Below are positions 40,671 through 50,030 of a stretch of DNA of 64,000 nt, one piece after another; positions within the stretch are counted from its first letter, which is position 1; each line of letters begins with the position of its first letter. The notes under the pieces are model-generated. The model had not been told where the DNA came from. It saw only the letters and a program-made list of their open reading frames with translations, and ran no database searches. Made by a program: the position numbers and the translations under genes. The DNA comes from Agrococcus casei LMG 22410 (GTDB lineage: Bacteria; Actinomycetota; Actinomycetes; Actinomycetales; Microbacteriaceae): NCBI RefSeq assembly GCF_900163565.1, contig NZ_FUHU01000026.1:1-64000 (forward strand). Direction: 5' to 3'.

Positions 40671-42056
40671 CTAGCGGAAGACCAGCCGCAGCAGACGCCG
40701 CTTCGCATCGCTGTACGGCGGGTAGACGAGCTGCAGCGTGTCGAGCTGCGTGGGCTTCACGAGCACCGACTTCTCGTGCGTGAACGTCTCGAACGAGCGT
40801 CGCCCGTGGTAGGCGCCCATCCCGCTCTCTCCGACTCCGCCGAAGGGCAGCGACGGCGCGGCAACGTGCGCCAGCGAGACGTTGATGCCGAGGCCGCCTG
40901 ACGAGGTCTCCTGCTGAAAGCGGTGTGCGACGGCGTAGTCCTCGGCGTAGACGTACAGCGCCAGGGGCTTGTCGCGGTCGTTGATGAACCGGATGGCCTC
41001 GCTTGCGTCTTCGACGTCGAGCAGCGGCAGGATGGGGCCGAAGATCTCGTCGCGCATGAGCTCTGAGTCGGCGTCGACGTCGGTCATGACGGTCGGCTCG
41101 ATCTTGTGGTCGTCGTGATTGATGCCGCCTCCGATCAGAATGCGGCCCTGCGTGAGCAGGCCGCGCAGGCGATCGAAGTGACGCTCATTGACGATGTGCG
41201 CGTAGTCGGGGTTGACTGCGCCAGCGGACCCCAGCTGCTCTGCGAGAGCCACGCGGAGGGCGTCTTCGAAGTCGCCTCGCACGGCTTTGTGCACGAGCAC
41301 GTAGTCGGGCGCGATGCAGGTCTGGCCGGCGTTCATCGTCTTGGCCCACACGAGCCGGCGCGCAGTGACCAGCAGGTCGGCGCTCGAGTCGACGTAGACG
41401 GGGCTCTTGCCGCCCAGCTCGAGAACAGTCGGCGTGAGATGCTTCGCCGCGGCGGCCGCAACGATGCGGGCAACGCCTGAATTGCCCGTGTAGAAGATCA
41501 AGTCCCAGCGCTGCTCGAGCAGCTCGGTCGTTTCGTCGACAGCGCCTTCGACGACCTGCACTGCGCGGTGGTCGAGGTAGATGGGTGCAAGCGACGCCAG
41601 CAGCGCGCTGGTTGCCGGGGCGTGCTCGCTCGGCTTGATCACGACCGAGTTGCCGCCGGCCAGGGCACCCACCATCGGCAGAATCGTGAGCTGCACTGGA
41701 TAGTTCCAGGGGCCGATCACGAGCGCTGCGCCGTATGGCTCGCGCACCGTCTGACCGTATGCGGGCTGCAGCGTGACCGGCACGGGCCGCGGCGACGGAA
41801 GCATCCACCGCCACAGGCTGCGCTTGGTCTTGCGGATCTCGCCCAGCACGAGCGAGATCTCGGTCATGTGCGCTTCGATGTCGCTCTTGCCGAGGTCGGC
41901 CGCGAGCGCGTGCTCCCAGAGCGAGATGTTCTGTGTGAGCATGCTGGCGACGCCGTCGAGCTGGTCGAGGCGCCAGTTGCGCGATGCCCAGAAGCGCGTT
42001 GAACGCTGTGAGCGCAGGTTGTCTGCGAGCTGGTCTATCCGAAGGTCTGCAGTCAT
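40671..42056 (-). CDS. Aldehyde dehydrogenase, class 3-like
   Basis: 461 residues. Catalytic Cys is in NAGQTCIAPDYVLV, the general-base Glu in VLELGGKSPVYVD, and the cofactor site in PWNYPVQLTILPMVGALAGGN. The length and the C-terminal SFETFTHEKSVLVKP are like class 3 (ALDH3, YwdH/CalB) enzymes that oxidise fatty or aromatic aldehydes. Substrate is not determined. ATG 42056 is 24 bases after the GNAT array and may be co-transcribed. Confidence 0.88.
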   Translation of the reverse strand: MTADLRIDQLADNLRSQRSTRFWASRNWRLDQLDGVASMLTQNISLWEHALAADLGKSDIEAHMTEISLVLGEIRKTKRSLWRWMLPSPRPVPVTLQPAYGQTVREPYGAALVIGPWNYPVQLTILPMVGALAGGNSVVIKPSEHAPATSALLASLAPIYLDHRAVQVVEGAVDETTELLEQRWDLIFYTGNSGVARIVAAAAAKHLTPTVLELGGKSPVYVDSSADLLVTARRLVWAKTMNAGQTCIAPDYVLVHKAVRGDFEDALRVALAEQLGSAGAVNPDYAHIVNERHFDRLRGLLTQGRILIGGGINHDDHKIEPTVMTDVDADSELMRDEIFGPILPLLDVEDASEAIRFINDRDKPLALYVYAEDYAVAHRFQQETSSGGLGINVSLAHVAAPSLPFGGVGESGMGAYHGRRSFETFTHEKSVLVKPTQLDTLQLVYPPYSDAKRRLLRLVFR

Positions 42057-42080
42057 ACAGCCATTGTCACGGCTGCGGGC

Positions 42081-43151
42081 TCAGGAGCCAAGCCTGAGCT
42101 GAAACACGGCGAGGTGCGTGACCGTCTCGAAGCCGACCTGCTCGTTGACGCGCAGCATGTGGCGGTTCTCCTCGGCATTCATGGTGGTGACCGCCGTGGC
42201 GTGGGGTGCCTCCCGAATCAGCTGGTCGAGCCCGGCGAGCTTGATCAGCATGCCGAGCCGATGGCCCCGGTGCTCCTGCAGCACGATCAGGTTGTGCTGT
42301 CTTGCCAGCCCGTCCTCTGCGATGAGCATCTGCGTGTAGCCCACGAGCTCGCCGGATTCGATGTGCTCCGCCGCAGCGGTGAGCAGCGTTCGCCCGCCGC
42401 CGATCTTGTGCCGCTCGAACTCGGCGAGTCGCGCATCCGACCAGGTCTGCGCTTCGAGTTCTAGTGAGCCTGTGGGGGAGTCGGTCGACATGCGCTCGTG
42501 CAGGTGCCGCATGTCGGGTCTGTGGCGCGGGGGAGTCTCGCCGGTCCAGACGAGCGATCGGTAGCCGGCGGCGGATGCGGCGGCCGCGTCGAGCTGCGAC
42601 TGCAGGCTCTCGAGGCGGTCGAGGCGAAGCCAGCTCGACCGGTACACCTGCGACAGCGCTGCTCCGCGACGGAGCCACGCCGCCGATTCCGGGTCGCTGC
42701 GCGAGACGCCGCCGAAACCGGTCTCGGCCATGACTTCGCCGTCGGCCGCTGCCTCGCCGCCGCCGAGCACGATCGTGCGGCCGATGCCTTTGGCGTGCTC
42801 AACGCTTGCGTCCACCAGCTGCTCGCAGACGTCCTCCCGGCGTGCGGCATCGAGGCTCGGATCGACGAACAGCATGGTGTCGGATGTGTGCGTCGACTCG
42901 GTCTGCGGCAGGAAGAGGTCGGCGAGACCCAGCACTCTGCCATCGTCTGCGGCGACGAGGGTCGTGACCGCTTCCGCTGACGTGCCCTGCCGCATGGTGA
43001 GGGCAAAGCGGCTGTTGAGCACGGGCGAGGCTGCTCCGTAGACGGCCTCGTTGCATCGCGCGACCAACTCGACTGCGGCGCGAAAGAAGTCGCCGCGATG
43101 CGACTGCTCGTCGGCAGTGTCGGGCAGCTCGAGTGTGGTGATCTGCATCAT
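42081..43151 (-). CDS. Double-GNAT acetyltransferase, third of a tandem triplet
   Basis: 356 residues with two GNAT-like halves. The C-terminal half is the clearer one: LQEHRGHRLGMLIKLAGLDQ fits the acetyl-CoA loop (Q/RxxGxG/A) and is followed by TTMNAEENRHMLRVNEQVGF. A shared linker RMSTDSPTGSLELE appears in all three paralogues. ATG 43151 overlaps the preceding stop by four bases. It is the most diverged copy, lacking the double N-terminal RG(x)G loop seen in the others. The substrate is unknown. Confidence 0.82.
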   Translation of the reverse strand: MMQITTLELPDTADEQSHRGDFFRAAVELVARCNEAVYGAASPVLNSRFALTMRQGTSAEAVTTLVAADDGRVLGLADLFLPQTESTHTSDTMLFVDPSLDAARREDVCEQLVDASVEHAKGIGRTIVLGGGEAAADGEVMAETGFGGVSRSDPESAAWLRRGAALSQVYRSSWLRLDRLESLQSQLDAAAASAAGYRSLVWTGETPPRHRPDMRHLHERMSTDSPTGSLELEAQTWSDARLAEFERHKIGGGRTLLTAAAEHIESGELVGYTQMLIAEDGLARQHNLIVLQEHRGHRLGMLIKLAGLDQLIREAPHATAVTTMNAEENRHMLRVNEQVGFETVTHLAVFQLRLGS

Positions 43152-44251
43152 GCTGCTGCCTCCCGACGCTGCCAGGCGCCTTCGAATCCGATGGCTTCGA
43201 ACCCGAGCTGCTCGTTCACATCGAGCATGTGCCTGTTCTCTTCGGCGTTCCAGGTCGTCACCCTCGTGCGCTCGGGGTGCTTCTCAAGCAGCTGCAGCAG
43301 GTTTGCGGCCTTGACGAGCGCGCCGAGTCGGTGTCCGCGGTGGTCTGCGTGCACGAGTGTGTCCTCCTGGAAGGCCACCTCGCGGCCAGCCCCCAAGGAG
43401 AGCAGCGTGAACGCGACCGGGGCACCGTGCGCGTCATAGGCGACAGCGTGCAGCAGCTGCCGCTGCATGTGCTCCAATGCGTTCTGCTCGTAGTCGGCCA
43501 GGCGCTTGGCGTCCCACTGCTCGGGCTCGACCTCGAGTGCGCCCGCCGGAACATCGGTCGACATGCGAGCATGCAGCTGCGCGAGCGACTCAAGCTCGTC
43601 GTCGGGGGTGCGTCCTGACCAGGTTCGCACGCTGTATCCGTCAGCCTTCTCGGCGGCCGTGTCGCGCATCCGCTCGAACATCGCAGGCGACTCGGCTCCG
43701 AGCCTCAGGGAGCTCATGCGCTCCACCTGCTCGAGGGCGAATCCGGCGCGCTCGAGGAAGCGCACTGATGGCGTGTCTGCCGGAACGACGCCCCAGCCAG
43801 TTGCGGCCGTGCGAGTCGGGCCGGGCGCCGGGGGATGCACGACCCACGTCTGCGTGGCGCTTCTGCCCTCTTCGTGCAGGAGCCTGTCGACTTCTGCAAG
43901 CAGCGCGGCTGCGACGCCACGGCTCCTGAAGCCCTCGTGCACGCCTACGTCGGCGTAGGCAGGCGCCTGCAGCTCGTGGAGGCTGACGTCGACTGCTCCT
44001 ATGCCGATGACGTGCCCCTCGTGGATCGCCAGCAGCCGGTGCTGACGCTCTGAGGTCTGGCCCTTCGCCTGCCCGAGCGACTCGCGATAGGTCGCGGAGA
44101 AGTCGTCTGCCCCTCCGGTCTGCTCGCTGCTGATCGCATTGCGAAGGTCGACGTACTCGCGAAAGAGCCGTGCTGACTCGCTCGTGTCGTCGACATTCTC
44201 GGGGAGCTCGCGCTCAGCGATGGTGATCTGCAGGGTGCTCATGTGACTCAT
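43148..44251 (-). CDS. Double-GNAT acetyltransferase, second of a tandem triplet
   Basis: 367 residues. N-terminal half GNAT: VGVHEGFRSRGVAAALLAEV (an acetyl-CoA loop), with RFLERAGFALEQVERM ending the fold. C-terminal half: HADHRGHRLGALVKAANLLQ and TTWNAEENRHMLDVNEQLGF. Linker RMSTDVPAGALEVE is shared. ATG 44251 overlaps the upstream stop (ATGA); ATG 44242 is a possible second start. The frame is open far upstream on this strand, but that part is shadow of the first copy. Confidence 0.85.
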   Translation of the reverse strand: MSHMSTLQITIAERELPENVDDTSESARLFREYVDLRNAISSEQTGGADDFSATYRESLGQAKGQTSERQHRLLAIHEGHVIGIGAVDVSLHELQAPAYADVGVHEGFRSRGVAAALLAEVDRLLHEEGRSATQTWVVHPPAPGPTRTAATGWGVVPADTPSVRFLERAGFALEQVERMSSLRLGAESPAMFERMRDTAAEKADGYSVRTWSGRTPDDELESLAQLHARMSTDVPAGALEVEPEQWDAKRLADYEQNALEHMQRQLLHAVAYDAHGAPVAFTLLSLGAGREVAFQEDTLVHADHRGHRLGALVKAANLLQLLEKHPERTRVTTWNAEENRHMLDVNEQLGFEAIGFEGAWQRREAAA

Positions 44252-45327
44252 CGTTCTCTTCGCTGCCAGGCGCCTTCGACCAGAACCCGGCCGAAGCCGA
44301 GCTGATCGTTGACGGCCAGCATGTGCTGATTCTCTTCTGCGTTCCAGGTGATGACGCGGTCGAAGTTGGGATGCTCCTGGCGCAGCTGCAGCAGGTTCGC
44401 GGCCTTGACTCGCAACCCGAGGCTGTGGCCCCTGTGGTCGCCGTGCACGAGTGTGTCCTGCTGTATCGCCTGCCTGGTGCCGGTGTTCGGCAGCAGCAGC
44501 TTCGTGTAGGCGACGGATTCGTCGCCGTCGAACGCGGCGCCCTGCAGATAGCGTCTGCCCTGACCGTCGATCTCGTTGTGCTCGAATGCGGCAAGCCGAT
44601 CTGCGTGCCAGACCTCTTCGACCGCTTCGAGGCCGCCGGCGGGCGCATCGGTAGACATGCGGGCGCCGAGCGCGGCCATGGTCTGCAGCAGATGCTTGGG
44701 GGTCTTGCCCTGCCAGGTCTCGAGTCGATACCCGGCAGACCGCGTCGTCGCGGCCTCGAGCTGCTCGGCGAGATGCTCGACAGAGGCAGCATCGAGCTCG
44801 AGCCGGCTCACACGCTCTGCCTGCTCGAGCGTGAAGCCGGCCTTCGTCAGTGCCTGCGCCTCCGCGTTGTCGGCAGGAATGCTGCCGTGCCCCGTCGATG
44901 CGACCAGCCTGGGGCCAGGCCCCTCCGGATGCTCGACGCCCAGCTGCGTGTACGCACGGCCCTCGTCGCGGATGACTGCAGCTGCGGCCGTCAGCAGCGC
45001 GGATCCGATGCCCTGCCTGCGGTGCTGGGGGAGCACGCTGATCAGCAGACGGGCCGGTGCATCCATCTCGTGGCGGCTCACTTCGACGCGGCACACGCCG
45101 ACAACCCGATCGTCGACGACTGCCGCGAACCGGTGCTGCCGCTCCTCGACGCTGTCGCGCGCGCTCATGAACGTCTCGCGGTACGAGAAGTCAAGATCTG
45201 CCGACCCGCCCCAGGCCTCGCGGCGCACCAGATTGCGGGTGTCGACGAAGCCGCGGAAGAGCGCGGCAGCCGCTGACTCGTCGTCGATGCTCTCGGGCAG
45301 GGCGACTTCGTCGATGCGCATGCTCAT
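44248..45327 (-). CDS. Double-GNAT acetyltransferase, first of a tandem triplet
   Basis: 359 residues and probably the first gene of the operon. N-terminal loop SVLPQHRRQGIGSALLTAA is a textbook acetyl-CoA motif, and C-terminal HGDHRGHSLGLRVKAANLLQ with ITWNAEENQHMLAVNDQLGF is the second. Linker RMSTDAPAGGLEAV. Mycothiol synthase MshD also has two GNAT halves, but these proteins are longer and I see no specific MshD mark. Divergent from smc; a minus-strand TATTCT at 45378-45383 may be its -10. Confidence 0.85.
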   Translation of the reverse strand: MSMRIDEVALPESIDDESAAAALFRGFVDTRNLVRREAWGGSADLDFSYRETFMSARDSVEERQHRFAAVVDDRVVGVCRVEVSRHEMDAPARLLISVLPQHRRQGIGSALLTAAAAVIRDEGRAYTQLGVEHPEGPGPRLVASTGHGSIPADNAEAQALTKAGFTLEQAERVSRLELDAASVEHLAEQLEAATTRSAGYRLETWQGKTPKHLLQTMAALGARMSTDAPAGGLEAVEEVWHADRLAAFEHNEIDGQGRRYLQGAAFDGDESVAYTKLLLPNTGTRQAIQQDTLVHGDHRGHSLGLRVKAANLLQLRQEHPNFDRVITWNAEENQHMLAVNDQLGFGRVLVEGAWQRRER

Positions 45328-45443
45328 GGTGTCCTAGGCCGCTCGCAGCTGACGAGTTTCGCGCCGGGCAGCCTTGCAGAATACATCGAGAGGGCATCCT
45401 CGCGATAGATTTGTGCGATCCGAGTGTCGTGGCAAGGAGTGCC

Positions 45444-48400
45444 GTGTATCTGAGAACCCTGACCGTGAAGGGCTTCAAGTCGTTCGCGCGCGCCACGACA
45501 TTTCAGTTCGAACCCGGTGTTACCGCGGTCGTCGGCCCCAATGGGTCTGGCAAGTCGAACGTTGTCGATGCACTCGCATGGGTCATGGGCGAGCAGGGCG
45601 CGAAGACGCTGCGCGGCGGCAAGATGGAAGACGTCATCTTCGCTGGCACCTCGACACAGGGGCCGCTGTCGCGTGCGCACGTTGAGCTCACGATCGACAA
45701 CACCGACGGCGCGCTGCCCATCGAGTACACCGAGGTGCAGATCTCGCGCACGCTGTTTCGAAACGGAGGCAGCGAGTATGCGATCAACGGCGAGTCGGTG
45801 CGCCTGCTCGACGTGCAGGAGCTGCTGAGCGACTCGGGGCTCGGCCGAGAGATGCACGTGATCGTCGGGCAGGGCCAGCTCGACAACGTGCTGCAGGCGA
45901 CCCCTCAGGACCGCCGGGGCTACATCGAAGAGGCCGCCGGCATTCTCAAACACCGTCGCCGCAAGGAGAAGACGCTGCGCAAGCTCGAGGCCATGCAGCA
46001 GAACCTGACGAGGCTGGGCGACCTGATCGGCGAGATCCGCAGGCAGCTGAAGCCGCTCGGGGCGCAGGCCGAGATCGCCCGCGAGGCGCAGACGGTGCAG
46101 GCAGACGTGCGCGACGCCAGGGCGCAGCTCTACGCATACGAGGTCGGTCTGCTCAAGAAGACCCTCGAGAAGGCGTCGACGTCTGAGCAGCAGCGAAAGA
46201 ACGAGCGACTCGTGCTGCAGGAGCAGCTCGACCGCGCGAAGCTTCGAGCAGGCCGGATCGAAGAGCAGATGATCGGCGACGAAGTCGACAAGGCGCGCAC
46301 GATCGTGCACCGGCTCGAGAGCGTGCGCACGAGGCTGCAGTCGCTCGAGGCGCTGGCGAACCAGCAGCGAACGCTCCTTGCGGCATCCGACGACGACGCA
46401 CAGGCCGATCACGGCGGAGTCACGGCTGAGGCTGTCGACGCCGCAGTGCGCGAGGCGGCTGAGTACGAAGACCGCGTTGCCGAGCTGCAGTCGCTGGCGG
46501 CGGCCAAGGCGTCTGCGGTTGCGCGCGCCAAGGCCAGCCTCGACGCACTCGATGACGAGATCGCCCAGCAGTCGGCGCTCGTGTCGAAGCACGACCTCGA
46601 GCTGGCAGGCAAGCGCTCGGCCGTTGAGGTCGCCACGTCGACGCAGAGCGCACGGCAGAACGACCGCGAGCGCAGAGCGGCGGCGGTCGAGCAGGCGCGC
46701 GAGCGTCTCGAGCATGCAGAAGCCCATGCGGCCGAGGCAGGCGACGACGAGGGCGACGCAGGAGACACGGATGCGCTCACAGCCGCGTACAGGGCCGCAG
46801 ACGAGCGCGCATCGGCGTTGCAGCAAGGGCTCGACTCGAGCCGTGAGCAGCTGCACGCGAAGGAGCGCGAGCGCGATTCGCTGGCTGCCAAGGCGCAGGC
46901 ACTGTCGATGGCGCTGCAGGCCAAGAGCGCCGCGTCGGCCATTCTCGAAGCGGGCCTCGACGGGGTGCTCGGCACCGTCGCCGAGCGGATCACCGTGAAG
47001 AAGGGCTATGAGGCGGCGATAGCGGCGGCGCTCGGCTCCCTCGCCGAAGCAGTGCTCGTCGAGAGTCGCGATCACGCTGTCGCAGCCGCTGAGTCTGCTG
47101 CGAGCGGAGACCTGGGCCGGGCCGAGCTCGTCGTGGCTGGCGCGGCGACCATGGTCGAGCGCGCACCGAAGACCACCCTGAAGCACGCGTATGACGTGCT
47201 CGAGGCGCCAGAGGGCGTGCGCGGCATCCTGGCATTCACGTTCATCGCCGATGACCTGCAGCAGGCGGCCTCTGCGGGCCCCGAGCTTGCAGCGCTCGAG
47301 CTGGGCGGCCCGATCACCGTCGTGACGCGATCCGGCGACGTGATGACCGAGCACATCGTCAGGGGCGGTTCCGGCAAGGACACCTCCCGGCTCGAGCTGG
47401 CGGCCCAGCGCGATGAGGCGCAGACTGCGCTCGACTCGCTCTCGGTCGAGATCGAAGCCGATGCGGGTGCCCTCGACGACATCCGCCACGACCAGCAGGA
47501 GGCCAAGCGGTCTGCGCAGGAGTCGCTCGACCGACTGCGCGAGCACGATGCGGCAAGTGCTGCACGGGGCCAGGAGCGATCACGGGCCCGGGCACAGCTT
47601 GAGTCGGCCAAGGCCGAGCTGACCCGTGCCACACAGGCCCTTGCGGACTCCGAAGCGCAGGCTGAGGCGGCGACACGAGCCGTTGCCGATGCGCAGCGGG
47701 GTCTCGAGGAGTTCGAGCAGCAGCCTCGCCCCATGCTCGATGCATCTGCCCGAGGCGAACTCGTCGACGAGCTCGAGACCGCACGGAGCGACGAGACTGA
47801 GCTGCGCATCCAGCTTGAGACGGCACGAGAGCGAGTCCGCACCGAACGCCAGCGGGCCGCCGATCTCGGCCGCGAGATCGAGGCGCAGCGCGCCCGCGCC
47901 GAGGAGCAGGCACGTCGCGCTGTGCTCCGCGAGCGCGGAAGGATTCGCGCCGAGCGGGTCGCGAACGCGCTGCCGCGAGTGCTGCAGTCGATCGACGGGT
48001 CGCTCGAAGAGGCACGGCTCGAGCTCGCGCACAAGGAGTCGTCGCGGCGACAGAACTCTGAAGCTCTCGGAGCACTGCGACGCGAGCAGTCCGAACTCGC
48101 CGACCGCATCCGCGAACTCACTGACGACGTGCACGGGCTCGAGATGCAGACGTACGAGCAGCGGCTGCAGCTGTCGAATCTCGTCGAGCGCAGCGCGAGC
48201 GAGCTGGGCCTGTCAGAGAACGACCTGCTGAGCGAGTACGAGCCAGGGGAGGACTTCGACAGGAGCGAGCAGCAGCAGCGACTCAAGGAGGCCGAGCGCA
48301 GACTCGCGCGGCTCGGCAAGGTCAACCCGCTGGCGCTCGAAGAGTTCGCAGCGCTCGAGCAGCGACACCAGTTTCTGACCGAGCAGCTCACCGACCTGAC

Positions 48401-48917
48401 GCAGACCCGCGAAGACCTGCAGCAGATCATCGGTGACCTCGACGTCAAGATGGAGCGCATCTTCGGCGAGGCATTCGAAGACACCAAGGCGGCCTTCAAC
48501 GAGGTGTTCCCGATCCTGTTCCCGGGCGGCAGCGGCTCGCTCGCGCTCACCGACCCCGACAACCTGCTCGAGACGGGGGTTGAGGTGACAGTGCGGCCCG
48601 CTGGCAAGAAGATCGACCGCCTCTCGCTGCTCTCGGGCGGCGAGCGGTCGCTGGCTGCGGTCGCGTTCATGGTTGCGATCTTCCAGGCGCGGCCGAGCCC
48701 GTTCTACATCATGGACGAGGTCGAAGCCGCCCTCGACGACGCGAACCTCGGTCGTCTGCTCGGCGTCTTCGAGCGTCTGCGCGACTCGAGCCAGCTGATC
48801 ATCATCACGCACCAGAAGCGCACGATGGAGATCGCGGATGCGCTTTACGGCGTCTCGATGCGCCAGGATGGGATCACGCAGGTCGTCGGTCAGAGAACGA
48901 CCCGCGAAGTTGACTAA
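45444..48917 (+). CDS. smc: Chromosome segregation protein SMC
   Basis: 1157 residues. Walker A is GPNGSGKSNV (31-40), the ABC signature LLSGGERSLAAVAF and Walker B FYIMDEVEAALDD lie near the C-terminus. Long coiled coils (about 165-500 and 660-1000) flank a hinge (GVLGTVAERITVKKGYEAAI onward). GTG 45444 follows AAGGAG; a TAGATT -10 element is at 45406-45411. It compacts and segregates the chromosome with ScpA/ScpB. The stop codon TAA is the first three bases of a DtxR-type box. Confidence 0.96.
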   Translation: MYLRTLTVKGFKSFARATTFQFEPGVTAVVGPNGSGKSNVVDALAWVMGEQGAKTLRGGKMEDVIFAGTSTQGPLSRAHVELTIDNTDGALPIEYTEVQISRTLFRNGGSEYAINGESVRLLDVQELLSDSGLGREMHVIVGQGQLDNVLQATPQDRRGYIEEAAGILKHRRRKEKTLRKLEAMQQNLTRLGDLIGEIRRQLKPLGAQAEIAREAQTVQADVRDARAQLYAYEVGLLKKTLEKASTSEQQRKNERLVLQEQLDRAKLRAGRIEEQMIGDEVDKARTIVHRLESVRTRLQSLEALANQQRTLLAASDDDAQADHGGVTAEAVDAAVREAAEYEDRVAELQSLAAAKASAVARAKASLDALDDEIAQQSALVSKHDLELAGKRSAVEVATSTQSARQNDRERRAAAVEQARERLEHAEAHAAEAGDDEGDAGDTDALTAAYRAADERASALQQGLDSSREQLHAKERERDSLAAKAQALSMALQAKSAASAILEAGLDGVLGTVAERITVKKGYEAAIAAALGSLAEAVLVESRDHAVAAAESAASGDLGRAELVVAGAATMVERAPKTTLKHAYDVLEAPEGVRGILAFTFIADDLQQAASAGPELAALELGGPITVVTRSGDVMTEHIVRGGSGKDTSRLELAAQRDEAQTALDSLSVEIEADAGALDDIRHDQQEAKRSAQESLDRLREHDAASAARGQERSRARAQLESAKAELTRATQALADSEAQAEAATRAVADAQRGLEEFEQQPRPMLDASARGELVDELETARSDETELRIQLETARERVRTERQRAADLGREIEAQRARAEEQARRAVLRERGRIRAERVANALPRVLQSIDGSLEEARLELAHKESSRRQNSEALGALRREQSELADRIRELTDDVHGLEMQTYEQRLQLSNLVERSASELGLSENDLLSEYEPGEDFDRSEQQQRLKEAERRLARLGKVNPLALEEFAALEQRHQFLTEQLTDLTQTREDLQQIIGDLDVKMERIFGEAFEDTKAAFNEVFPILFPGGSGSLALTDPDNLLETGVEVTVRPAGKKIDRLSLLSGGERSLAAVAFMVAIFQARPSPFYIMDEVEAALDDANLGRLLGVFERLRDSSQLIIITHQKRTMEIADALYGVSMRQDGITQVVGQRTTREVD

Positions 48918-48939
48918 GGTAAGCCTTACCTAATAGATT
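48910..48939 (+). promoter_or_regulatory. DtxR/IdeR-repressed promoter of the siderophore operon
   Basis: The palindrome TAAGGTAAGCCTTACCTAA (48915-48933) closely fits the DtxR/IdeR box (TTAGGTTAGSCTAACCTAA type). It sits exactly in the 18-base spacer between TTGACT (48910-48915) and TAGATT (48934-48939). Iron-loaded DtxR would shut the promoter. The -35 lies inside the last codons of smc, and the box overlaps the smc stop. About 100 bases follow to the first gene. Confidence 0.85.
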
Positions 48940-49037
48940 GGGAACGTTGGGCGCTGCCACTGACGGAGCACCCATTCTTCTGCCGTGAACTTGCAACGGC
49001 GATGCGCACAGCTGCCATCTGACAAAAGGAAACAGTC

Positions 49038-50018
49038 ATGTCTCAGAACCGATCGATAATCGCCGTGTCTGCCCTCGCAGCCGCCGCAGTTGCCCTGACA
49101 GGATGCGCCACCGGCACAGAAGCGGCAGAGGCGCCGCAAGCCGACACGATCACCGTCGAAGACAACTCCGGTCAGATCGAGGTTCCGGCTGACCCCACAT
49201 CCGTCATCGCCCTCGACAACCGCTCGTTCGAGACGCTCGACGCCTGGGGGATCGAGCTCTCGGCAGCAGCCGTCTCGCTCATGCCCGACACGATCGGCTA
49301 CACGACCGATGAGTCGCTCATCGACATCGGCAACCACCGCGAGCCCGACCTCGAGCAGATCGTGGCGGTGCAGCCCGACCTCATCATCTCGGGGCAGCGC
49401 TTCTCGCAGTTCAACGAGCAGATGGCTGAGCTCGCACCAGACGCCGTCATCGTCGACCTCGAGCCTCGTGAGGGCGAGCCATTCGCCGATGAGCTGAAGC
49501 GCCAGATCACGGTGCTCGGCGAGATCTTCGACAAGCAGGACGAAGCCAGCGCCATGGTCGCCGACTTCGACGCCGCCATCGACCGTGCAGCCGCCGCATA
49601 CGATTCGGCAGACACCGTGATGGCGCTCAACGCCTCCGGCGGAGAGCTCGGCTACCTCGCACCTGGCGTCGGCCGCACGCTGGGTCCCGTGTTCGACATC
49701 CTCGCGCTCACTCCGGCACTCGAGGTCGCTGACGCGAGCGACGACCACCAGGGCGACGACATTTCGGTCGAGGCTGTCGCAGATTCAAACCCGGACTGGA
49801 TCCTGGTGATGGACCGCGACGCGGCAGTGTCGGCAGACGACCCCGAGTACTCGCCCGCCGCATCCGTCATCGAAGACTCCGAGGCGCTCGCCCGCGTCAG
49901 CGCAGTCGAGCAGGGCCAGATCGTCTACATGCCAGCAGACACCTACACGAACGAGGGACTTCAGACCTACACAGAGTTCTTCAACGACTTCGCTGACGCC
50001 CTCGAGGCCGCGAAGTAG
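49038..50018 (+). CDS. Iron-siderophore ABC transporter substrate-binding lipoprotein
   Basis: 326 residues. Signal with lipobox ALTG-Cys23, then a FecB/FhuD-type two-domain fold (VIALDNRSFETLDAWGIELSA, EQIVAVQPDLIISGQRFS, NPDWILVMDRDAAVS). The opening TITVEDNSGQIEVPADPTSV and overall form resemble the YclQ/CeuA catechol or petrobactin binders. AAAAGGAAA precedes ATG 49038. First gene of an iron-controlled operon of four. Confidence 0.92.
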   Translation: MSQNRSIIAVSALAAAAVALTGCATGTEAAEAPQADTITVEDNSGQIEVPADPTSVIALDNRSFETLDAWGIELSAAAVSLMPDTIGYTTDESLIDIGNHREPDLEQIVAVQPDLIISGQRFSQFNEQMAELAPDAVIVDLEPREGEPFADELKRQITVLGEIFDKQDEASAMVADFDAAIDRAAAAYDSADTVMALNASGGELGYLAPGVGRTLGPVFDILALTPALEVADASDDHQGDDISVEAVADSNPDWILVMDRDAAVSADDPEYSPAASVIEDSEALARVSAVEQGQIVYMPADTYTNEGLQTYTEFFNDFADALEAAK

Positions 50019-50030
50019 CGCACCCCCTTC

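Noticed and set aside
45324-47546. 740-residue open frame on the minus strand inside smc
   Set aside because: Low-complexity Leu/Arg/Glu composition, no start context, and fully overlaps smc, whose motifs are unmistakable. It is a GC-rich shadow.
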